Below, piece after piece: positions 1-5,321 of a stretch of DNA of 6,473 nt. The notes below the pieces were generated by a model. It was not told the DNA's origin. It made no database searches and saw nothing but the letters and a program-made list of their open reading frames with translations. Each line of letters begins with the position of its first letter. Positions within the stretch are counted from its first letter, which is position 1. Origin of the DNA: Methyloprofundus sp. (lineage in GTDB: Bacteria > Pseudomonadota > Gammaproteobacteria > Methylococcales > Methylomonadaceae). The position numbers were made by a program, and so were the translations under genes. The DNA lies in the NCBI GenBank assembly GCA_013138555.1, contig WTCN01000179.1:1-6473 (forward strand), given 5' to 3'.

Positions 1-54
1 CTTACATAAATGTGGTGAAATTTAAGAATTCAGTAAAATCAAGGGTTACAGAGA

Positions 55-75
55 ATTGTATAAAAATAATACAAT
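55..75. repeat. 7-bp AT-rich inverted repeat (ATTGTAT / ATACAAT)
   Basis: The arms ATTGTAT (55-61) and ATACAAT (69-75) are perfect complements around a 7-nt A-rich spacer. The form could suit an operator for a dimeric regulator or a weak hairpin, but no promoter can be tied to it. An AT-rich 7-bp repeat can also occur by chance. Confidence 0.3.
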
Positions 76-119
76 CATGTAACTCATTGATTTATATTAA
101 ACCTAATACTTGTGTGTAA

Positions 120-145
120 GGAGGTGGGCTAAAGATCCCGCTTCC
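120..145 (+). other. 9-bp RNA hairpin enclosing a perfect Shine-Dalgarno-like sequence
   Basis: GGAGGTGGG (120-128) pairs with CCCGCTTCC (137-145) across an 8-nt loop. Two of the nine pairs are G-U, so the stem is stable only in RNA read from the + strand; on the other strand those pairs become A-C mismatches. TAAGGAGGTG (117-126) matches the complement of the 16S rRNA 3' tail for ten bases, yet no start codon lies at a suitable distance downstream. There is no T-tract after the stem, so it is not a standard intrinsic terminator. Its role is unknown: it could be part of a structured leader, a small RNA, a decayed repeat, or chance. Confidence 0.4.
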
Positions 146-189
146 AAGTACTAAAATAATGATAGACATAACCTGACCGCTCAGAATGC

Positions 190-366
190 ATGGAAATTAT
201 TTATCTGAAAGTCTATAGTATATCTTCAAATAGCCAGTACATAGAAATGCGGGCGGGTTTAGAAACTAGGCAAACGGTAATAGAGCGGCTTGTTTTACTT
301 GATGTGAAACAGCATGATTTGAAGAATTTTGATTGTAGAGGCTTTAAATTTTTATCAAAGGTTTGA
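190..366 (+). CDS. Possible small ORF, 58 aa, hypothetical
   Basis: An ATG at 190 opens a frame of 58 codons ending with TGA at 364-366. The product has a plausible amino-acid mix: a hydrophobic N-terminus (MEIIYLKVYSI), a central charged stretch that could form an amphipathic helix (ETRQTVIERLVLLDVKQHDL, about residues 27-46) and a basic C-terminus (GFKFLSKV). No good Shine-Dalgarno precedes the ATG, and the frame is closed upstream by TAA at 169-171 with no other ATG, GTG or TTG start in between. I recognise no family. It could be a small regulator or partner of the downstream operon, a remnant of a larger gene, or a chance ORF in AT-rich DNA. Confidence 0.25.
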   Translation: MEIIYLKVYSISSNSQYIEMRAGLETRQTVIERLVLLDVKQHDLKNFDCRGFKFLSKV

Positions 367-367
367 T
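354..367. repeat. Short palindrome ATCAAA-GG-TTTGAT
   Basis: This is a perfect 6-bp inverted repeat with a 2-nt centre, overlapping the stop codon of the possible 58-aa ORF. On the + strand it is followed by GTTTTTC. The stem is AT-rich and the loop is too tight for a good intrinsic terminator, so it may be a protein-binding palindrome or chance. Confidence 0.25.
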
Positions 368-406
368 GTTTTTCAAAGCTTCACTGATAGTCCAATGAGA
401 CTTTTG

Positions 407-428
407 TGCCTATGAGGGTGCTTAGGCA
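407..428. repeat. 6-bp inverted repeat TGCCTA / TAGGCA
   Basis: TGCCTA (407-412) and TAGGCA (423-428) are perfectly complementary across a 10-nt spacer, about 110 bp before the KAP start codon. The sequence after it (GGTTTAATTC) is not a clean T-tract. It could be a weak hairpin or an operator half-site pair upstream of the operon; there is no independent support. Confidence 0.25.
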
Positions 429-523
429 GGTTTAATTCATCCCAAAATACTACAGTAAGAAAACCAAAAAAGTAATTACAATAAAGTCTTCAAAGCTATT
501 CATTATTAATTTTAATCCCATAA

Positions 524-531
524 AAAGGTGA
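524..531 (+). promoter_or_regulatory. Ribosome binding site that fixes the KAP start
   Basis: AAAGGTGA lies 8 nt before the ATG at 540 and is a strong Shine-Dalgarno match. A GTG at 528 is in frame four codons upstream of that ATG, but it lies inside this ribosome binding site, so it is unlikely to be the real start. The ATG at 540 is preferred. Confidence 0.75.
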
Positions 532-539
532 CATGTAGA

Positions 540-1862
540 ATGCCAACACTAAGCCACAATGATGCTCCGAATGATATTGATAGCTTATCGCAATCTCAAT
601 TTATTAAGGAGATAGCCGAAGTTATTAACAATAGTACGCCTCCTAAGGGAATAGGTATCAATGGCTATTGGGGAACAGGTAAAACGAGTGCCTTGCTACA
701 GTTGCATCGTGAATTGACAGGCATTTTACCTACTGATAATAAAAGACCAAAAAACTTACAAGTGACTACTGTCTGGTTTGAAGCATGGCGTTACCAAAAT
801 GAGCCTGTACCTATCATTTCCTTATTGCATGAAATCCGTACCCGAATCAGACTCTGGAACCGTTTTTTAGGAAAATCAAAAAAATTGATGGGTGTCGTTT
901 TACAAGGTGTATTTACTGCATTTGATGAAACGATTAAAGTCGCTAGTGCTGGTTTGTTACAAAATACTATTTCAGGTCTAAATAAAGCTGGAGAGCAGTG
1001 GGAGAGAAATCATTATGAAACACCCTTACAAGGTCAGCATATCAGTGACTTATTAGAAGAGGCGATTGAGAAAGCTTTGGGAAGTAATTCTCGTAATAAT
1101 AGGAAGTTAGTGATTTTTATTGATGATTTAGATCGCTGTACACCTGAAGTGGCACTCAAATTATTAGAAGGAATTAAAATTTATTTAAATCTTAAAAACT
1201 GCGTTGTGGTATTTGGTATGGATCAGCGTCAAATTGAACAGGCTTTAGTCAAAGCATTAGATTTAAAAGGCGACAATAATGGACACCAGGCACGTGAATA
1301 TTTAGAGAAAATATGTCAGGATATTTACCATTTGCCACTACCTGATAAAGATGCCAAAAAGGCATATTTACTAAAGCTATTAGAAGGGCTGAAAATAGGT
1401 AATGATGATAATGAGCACAGACAACATCTAGCAACAGTTTTATCAAACTATGACTGTTTACCCGCTAACCCACGTAAAATTAAAGCTCTGGCAAATCGTT
1501 TAGCGGTTATGTTACGTGCTAACATCTTAACGGGCGATTTGACATTAATAGAAAGCACAGGAGTCCGTCGTGAGTATGCATTATTAATATCTATGACTAT
1601 TATTTACACGTTTCATAGACAGTTGAATGAGCAGCTAGAGAAAGACTCAAAATATATCAATACTGTTATTATGTTTGCTCAAGATCCAAGTAAAGTTGAT
1701 AAAGATTTATTTGAGCCAATGGGAGGAATTAAGCCTTCTTTAGCGGCAGATAAAGCATTACCGACTAACCCTAGTGACAGTAATATTTTTCGCCTGCATC
1801 AACTCTTTAGAGATTTAGAGAGTATTACAGAAAGTGAAATTACAATATTTTTAGGCAAATAA
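540..1862 (+). CDS. KAP-family P-loop NTPase, first gene of a putative defence operon
   Basis: The 440-residue product carries the KAP NTPase signature: Walker A GYWGTGKT at residues 42-49, the WFEAWRY strand at 79-85, Walker B LVIFIDDLDR at 190-199, a sensor-like VVVFGMDQ at 222-229, and NPRKIKAL at 310-317, the NPR-containing helix common in this family. KAP proteins (Kidins220/ARMS, PifA) are NTPases often membrane-linked through helices inserted between Walker A and B. Here that insert (about 105-180) has only a short hydrophobic run at 116-128 and no clear 20-residue membrane helix, so the protein may be soluble or peripheral. The last 100 residues contain no effector domain I recognise. 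It ends 3 nt before the NACHT-LRR gene, implying co-transcription and a shared process. Family assignment is firm; a role in phage defence is inferred from PifA and the neighbour. Confidence 0.86.
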   Translation: MPTLSHNDAPNDIDSLSQSQFIKEIAEVINNSTPPKGIGINGYWGTGKTSALLQLHRELTGILPTDNKRPKNLQVTTVWFEAWRYQNEPVPIISLLHEIRTRIRLWNRFLGKSKKLMGVVLQGVFTAFDETIKVASAGLLQNTISGLNKAGEQWERNHYETPLQGQHISDLLEEAIEKALGSNSRNNRKLVIFIDDLDRCTPEVALKLLEGIKIYLNLKNCVVVFGMDQRQIEQALVKALDLKGDNNGHQAREYLEKICQDIYHLPLPDKDAKKAYLLKLLEGLKIGNDDNEHRQHLATVLSNYDCLPANPRKIKALANRLAVMLRANILTGDLTLIESTGVRREYALLISMTIIYTFHRQLNEQLEKDSKYINTVIMFAQDPSKVDKDLFEPMGGIKPSLAADKALPTNPSDSNIFRLHQLFRDLESITESEITIFLGK

Positions 1863-1865
1863 AAA

Positions 1866-4307
1866 ATGTACACCATCCCTAAGCCACAAATTGCGCTAAC
1901 AGAGAAATTTATAGATATAAGTAATAATCGAGTATTACTAAAATATTTTCAAAATGTGCAAATGCAGTTTATGCAGATTAATAACTTTGGTTTAGCACTG
2001 GATGATGAGGGTGAAATCGGAGAACAAAGACCTATTTTTTTACGTCAATTATTCGTTCCACCACACTTATCAAGTCGTTATTTAAGTCCTGAGCAAGTTA
2101 TTGTCAGCGAGCAGAAACAGCAGGAGCCAGATTATCAAAGTATTATTGAATTACTTCAAGAGGAGCATTATGTTTTTATTTTAGGGGATCCAGGTTCAGG
2201 AAAAACTACGCTACTTAGTTGGACAATGTTAGCCTTTACTTATAGCGGTGATAATTTAACCAAACAAGCCCTAGGTGAGTTAGTACCCTTTGCCATAGTA
2301 CTGAGAGATTTACCTCTTAGCTCAGTTGGGTGCTGGGATGATTTATGGCAAATATTTATACAAAGAAACCATGAGAAATTTACCGCTGTGTTTGATAAGG
2401 GGGAAGATGTTTTAGAGCAATTGTTAAGCAGTGGGCAAGCTTTGTTGTTATTTGATGGCTTAGATGAAATTACTCATACTGAAACTCGTGAGCACTTAGG
2501 CCAGGCAATACTGGAGGGTATGAATCGTTATTCACGCTGTCGGTTTGTTATTAGCTCTCGGGTGGTAGGTTTTAATCAGTTGCAATGGTTTGGGGTTGGT
2601 TTGGAGCTAGGCCAAAAAGATAAAATAAAACAAACTAAAATTGATACACAGGTGGGTGAGGTATTAGCAGAATACTATATTGTTCCGTTTAATTATATTC
2701 AAGCACAAAAGTTTATCGATAATTGGTATCAATCACATCATACTCAACAGGATGGTCTGCATACTGGACGGGTCACCGAATTATTACACCGTATTCAGCA
2801 AAATGATGGATTAGGTAGACTATCTCGTATACCTGTCTTATTAAATATGATCAGCTTTATTCACGCGCGTCGTGGTCGTTTACCTGATGGAAGAGCGGAG
2901 CTTTATCAACGTATTTCTGAAACCTATTTAATTTCTTTAGATACCGCGCGTGGCATACAGTTTAAAGGTCGAGAATTACAATTTGATTATATCGATCTGT
3001 GCGAATGGTTAAGTAGAATTGCCCAAATTATGCAGGAAAAGCGTACCGAAGAAGAAAATGCCATCTTAATCAGTGTGCAGGAAGTGACTGATATTTTACA
3101 AGAGGAACTAGTTACACGTGGCTTATCAGAAGAGGAAGCACAGCTAGAAATTAAGTTTATTTTAGAGTATTTATCTCAACGTAGTGGTTTATTTATTCCA
3201 CGGGGTAAAGATCAGGATAATCAAGAGCAATATGCTTTTGCGCATTTAAGCTTTTTAGAATATTTTGCAGCACGGGCATTAAAGTTGGATGCTGAATTAG
3301 GCTTAGAAGAGCATCAATGGCAAGAATTGCGTGAAAAAACAGCCTTAGAGTGGTGGCAAGAAACCTTTGTGTTATGGTTTGAGCAATTGGATAACCCGCG
3401 CTTAGTGGCTAAATATTTATCGAAATTATTTTTACCTATTTCCAAGTTGTCAGAAATATCTGTTGAGAAAGATGTAAAAATACAGTTGTTACTTGCTAAT
3501 ATAGTGATGGATAGTGGGGTACGATTAAATAATCGTGATCGAGAGGAGCACTTAAAAGGACTATGGGGATTTTATTTACAATTGATTAGTAGTTCCAGAG
3601 AATTTGAAGCACGTGAGTATGGTGAAGTTTTTTGTACAAAACTTTGGCAAGAACAATTTAATGCTATTAAGGTAGGTGTAGAGCAAGCGAAAAAAATTAA
3701 TAAATTTCGGCTCATAGGGGAGGCAATTACAGATATAAGTTCACTAGAAGAATTACAGCATTTGGAGAGTTTAGAACTTATTAAAGTTCCAGTTGTCGAC
3801 TTCTCTTCATTGTCATTGTTAACCCAGTTGAATGCTCTTAATTTAGCTGGAGCTCGAATTAAAGATATTTCTAAATTAGCATCACTAACGAAACTGCAAG
3901 GTCTTAGCTTAAATATGACAGAAGTCAGTGATTATTCTCCATTAGCTTTATTGACACAGTTGAAAAATCTTCATTTAAGTAATGCAAAAATTAGTGATAT
4001 TTCCTCATTAGCTTCATTAACACAGTTGCAAACTCTTGTTCTAAGTAATACATCAATCAGTGATATTTCAGCATTATTTTCACTGGAACAGTTGCAATCT
4101 CTTGATTTAAGTAATACACCAATCAGTGACATTTCCCCATTAGCTTCATTAAGACAGCTACTAAGTCTATATTTAAAAAATACATCAATTAATGACATTT
4201 CAGAATTAGCTAATGTACCGAAGTTGAATTGGTTGGTATTAGATAATAAATTTAATGATCAAGTAGCATTCCTAGAACAAGCTGGAGTACGGGTATTTTG
4301 TTATTAA
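1866..4307 (+). CDS. NACHT NTPase with C-terminal leucine-rich repeats (bacterial NLR-like protein)
   Basis: This 813-residue protein has the full NACHT signature: Walker A GDPGSGKTT at residues 107-115, Walker B LLLFDGLDE at 193-201, sensor-1 ISSR at 229-232, a winged-helix region with IPVLLNMISF and RGRLPDGRAELYQ (about 321-348), and FAHLSFLEYFAA at 458-469, typical of the end of bacterial NACHT modules. A helical linker (about 480-607) leads to eight 22-residue leucine-rich repeats (608-783) and a 30-residue cap. The first 100 residues match no nuclease, TIR, protease or other effector that I know. Bacterial NACHT proteins are STAND ATPases, several of which protect against phage by sensing and oligomerising; the LRR array is the likely sensor. 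The ATG follows the KAP stop by 3 nt with only a weak AGG at 1853-1855, suggesting translational coupling. Architecture is firm; ligand and output are unknown. Confidence 0.92.
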   Translation: MYTIPKPQIALTEKFIDISNNRVLLKYFQNVQMQFMQINNFGLALDDEGEIGEQRPIFLRQLFVPPHLSSRYLSPEQVIVSEQKQQEPDYQSIIELLQEEHYVFILGDPGSGKTTLLSWTMLAFTYSGDNLTKQALGELVPFAIVLRDLPLSSVGCWDDLWQIFIQRNHEKFTAVFDKGEDVLEQLLSSGQALLLFDGLDEITHTETREHLGQAILEGMNRYSRCRFVISSRVVGFNQLQWFGVGLELGQKDKIKQTKIDTQVGEVLAEYYIVPFNYIQAQKFIDNWYQSHHTQQDGLHTGRVTELLHRIQQNDGLGRLSRIPVLLNMISFIHARRGRLPDGRAELYQRISETYLISLDTARGIQFKGRELQFDYIDLCEWLSRIAQIMQEKRTEEENAILISVQEVTDILQEELVTRGLSEEEAQLEIKFILEYLSQRSGLFIPRGKDQDNQEQYAFAHLSFLEYFAARALKLDAELGLEEHQWQELREKTALEWWQETFVLWFEQLDNPRLVAKYLSKLFLPISKLSEISVEKDVKIQLLLANIVMDSGVRLNNRDREEHLKGLWGFYLQLISSSREFEAREYGEVFCTKLWQEQFNAIKVGVEQAKKINKFRLIGEAITDISSLEELQHLESLELIKVPVVDFSSLSLLTQLNALNLAGARIKDISKLASLTKLQGLSLNMTEVSDYSPLALLTQLKNLHLSNAKISDISSLASLTQLQTLVLSNTSISDISALFSLEQLQSLDLSNTPISDISPLASLRQLLSLYLKNTSINDISELANVPKLNWLVLDNKFNDQVAFLEQAGVRVFCY
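3687..4214 (+). repeat. Eight in-frame 66-bp leucine-rich-repeat units
   Basis: The 3' end of the NACHT gene is built of consecutive 66-bp units, beginning at 3687, 3753, 3819, 3885, 3951, 4017, 4083 and 4149. Each encodes 22 residues with the pattern LxxLxxLxLxxxxIxDISxLxx, an internalin-like spacing. The first two are the most diverged. Units 5-7 are closest: by hand comparison, units 5 and 6 agree at 52 of 66 bases and units 6 and 7 at 53 of 66, sharing the cores CAGTTG and AGTGAYATTTC. This is a coding tandem repeat that arose by duplication, not a CRISPR array. Confidence 0.9.
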
Positions 4308-4318
4308 AGCCAGTTAGC

Positions 4319-4355
4319 TGAGGTAAAAAGTTGATATTAAACGTATATTACCTCA
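4319..4355. terminator. Inverted repeat between convergent genes, possible weak bidirectional terminator
   Basis: TGAGGTAA (4319-4326) and TTACCTCA (4348-4355) are perfect 8-bp complements around a 21-nt AT-rich spacer, placed in the 45-bp gap between the NACHT stop and the HNH stop. The right arm includes the HNH stop codon. Neither strand has a T-tract after the stem, so this is not a textbook intrinsic terminator. Position between convergent genes is the main argument for a termination or 3'-end role. Confidence 0.35.
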
Positions 4356-5138
4356 TTGCTCAAAAACAACCTCCCGATGATAAGCCAAAAAATCAACATG
4401 AGGCAGAAATTTCTCTGGTAAAAATATAGCTTTCCCTGCATAACTTTGCAAGGCTGAGTAATAGAAACTGTCGCTCTCCTTTGTCACAAATTTTTGCTGA
4501 GAAACCCGAACTGTCATATCCTCATTAATAGTAATAAGCCCAATATCAAAAGCCTTGTCATGCAACATAGATAAGGCTAGGCCATTGCTGGGATTTAGCC
4601 TGTTAGCAGCATCTTCTCGCCAAGGAATAATATGACTCGCGATTAATAAACTGGGAACAGATAAACCAGTAATACAGCAGCGATAATTATAGGCGCTTAA
4701 AACAGCTTTGCGAAAGAAATTTTGACCTACACGTGCTTTGCTTTGAATGACTTTATTACTGCCAGTGTAATCAACTTTCTTATCTATCACTTGCTGAGTA
4801 TTCAGCTTGAGTTCTGGCGAGTTTTCTTCGTCAATTGAATTAATTGCTTGGCTAGACTCAATAGCAAAATTTCCCCAGTTTTGTTGCATTTCTTGCCACA
4901 TGGTTTTATCTGCTGCGGAAGCACCTTTTAATCCTTTACGGCCAGTAGAAATTATCGCTGGATCAAGACTGGCAATATTTGATAATTTCATTGCTAGTGC
5001 AGAAGGTGTCCTATTGATAAGAGCCGCGTACTTAATAATTTCTGGGTTACGTGAATGTAATTCTCCAAAAGGAATTTGGCAGTAGAGATAAAATGCGACT
5101 AATAACTGTTGACGTGTCCAAGCAAGTCTTGCTGTCAT
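4353..5138 (-). CDS. HNH endonuclease (predicted restriction endonuclease type)
   Basis: The 261-residue product ends in an HNH nuclease domain (about 136-205). It has the CCITG turn at 154-158, SHIIPW with His169, NPSNGLAL with Asn185, and LHDKAFDIG with His193, giving the His-Asn-His metal-dependent set of the HNH_2-like class. The N-terminal 60 residues (TRQQLLVAFYLY, PFGELHSRNPEI, NRTPSALAMKLSNIASLDP) form a conserved helical domain that I associate with predicted restriction endonucleases of this group and that may bind DNA. A variable linker (about 85-130) joins the two. The ATG at 5138 has AGGA 7 nt upstream (5146-5149). It converges on the KAP-NACHT operon and lies downstream of msbA in the same direction. 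No methyltransferase accompanies it in the window, so it is not a standard type II pair. DNA cleavage is inferred from the family; target unknown. Confidence 0.88.
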   Translation of the reverse strand: MTARLAWTRQQLLVAFYLYCQIPFGELHSRNPEIIKYAALINRTPSALAMKLSNIASLDPAIISTGRKGLKGASAADKTMWQEMQQNWGNFAIESSQAINSIDEENSPELKLNTQQVIDKKVDYTGSNKVIQSKARVGQNFFRKAVLSAYNYRCCITGLSVPSLLIASHIIPWREDAANRLNPSNGLALSMLHDKAFDIGLITINEDMTVRVSQQKFVTKESDSFYYSALQSYAGKAIFLPEKFLPHVDFLAYHREVVFEQ

Positions 5139-5193
5139 TTATTATTCCTATTTCTCTAGTTTCTACGGTTTCCGTGGGAACTTATTTGAAAAC

Positions 5194-5217
5194 GCTCTGT
5201 GTTCCGTGACACAGAGC
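5194..5217 (-). terminator. Perfect 9-bp hairpin downstream of msbA, probable terminator
   Basis: GCTCTGTGT (5194-5202) and ACACAGAGC (5209-5217) are exact complements around a 6-nt loop. Read on the - strand the stem is followed by GTTTTC, a short T-run; on the + strand no T-run follows. It lies about 105 bp after the msbA stop and about 55 bp before the HNH start, so it could end the msbA transcript. Its neighbour CGGTTTCCGTGGGAAC (5166-5181) also folds imperfectly, so the spacer might instead be a degraded copy of a palindromic intergenic repeat. Confidence 0.5.
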
Positions 5218-5245
5218 ATTACAAATTGTATTTCCAATCAGAATT

Positions 5246-5271
5246 TGGGAGCGAGAGTTTCTATACTCCCA
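5246..5271. repeat. 6-bp inverted repeat TGGGAG / CTCCCA
   Basis: TGGGAG (5246-5251) and CTCCCA (5266-5271) are complementary around a 14-nt loop, about 50 bp after the msbA stop on its own strand. No T-tract follows on either side. With the hairpin at 5194-5217 it makes the spacer unusually rich in short palindromes, as decayed intergenic repeats often are. Confidence 0.3.
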
Positions 5272-5321
5272 GTCAATCATAATGATTTGGGGAATTTAAA
5301 TAAAACCTGAATGCGAGTTAC

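Larger units (their letters stand above)
1..539. other. Leader/intergenic region without a convincing gene
   Basis: This AT-rich stretch precedes the KAP-NACHT operon. All three + frames from the left edge hit stops early (at 7, 23 and 117), so no upstream gene clearly enters the window; the longest, 38 codons ending TAA at 117-119, has no family-like features. The region holds one possible 58-codon ORF (190-366) and four short inverted repeats, at 55-75, 120-145, 354-367 and 407-428. The operon promoter probably lies here. TACAAT at 477-482 resembles a -10 box but lacks a good -35, and TTCAAA (489-494) with TTTAAT (511-516) at 16-bp spacing is a second weak candidate, so I do not call a promoter. 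No tRNA, CRISPR or insertion-sequence end was recognised. Confidence 0.6.

Noticed and set aside
3..119. 38-codon open frame from the left edge, possible 3' end of an upstream gene
   Set aside because: That length is expected by chance in one of several frames of AT-rich DNA and the translation shows no family-like pattern.
372..497. Direct repeat TTCAAAGCT at 372-380 and 489-497
   Set aside because: Nine bases in AT-rich DNA with no flanking similarity and no element between them; probably chance.
528..542. GTG at 528 as the KAP start
   Set aside because: It sits within the Shine-Dalgarno sequence AAAGGTGA, which is ideally spaced for the ATG at 540.
1249..1446. 65-codon open frame on the - strand inside the KAP gene
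   Set aside because: It lies fully antisense to a gene with clear family motifs and resembles no protein I know; it is a shadow frame.
3971..4198. 75-codon - strand frame with internally repeated protein sequence
   Set aside because: The repetition is only the antisense reading of the LRR units; no ribosome site or family likeness supports it.
3687..4214. CRISPR-like array of regular units
   Set aside because: The 66-bp period is fully in frame, the units are imperfect with no spacers, and they encode leucine-rich repeats.
4807..5085. 92-codon + strand frame opposite the HNH gene
   Set aside because: Antisense to a well-supported nuclease gene with no recognisable motif.
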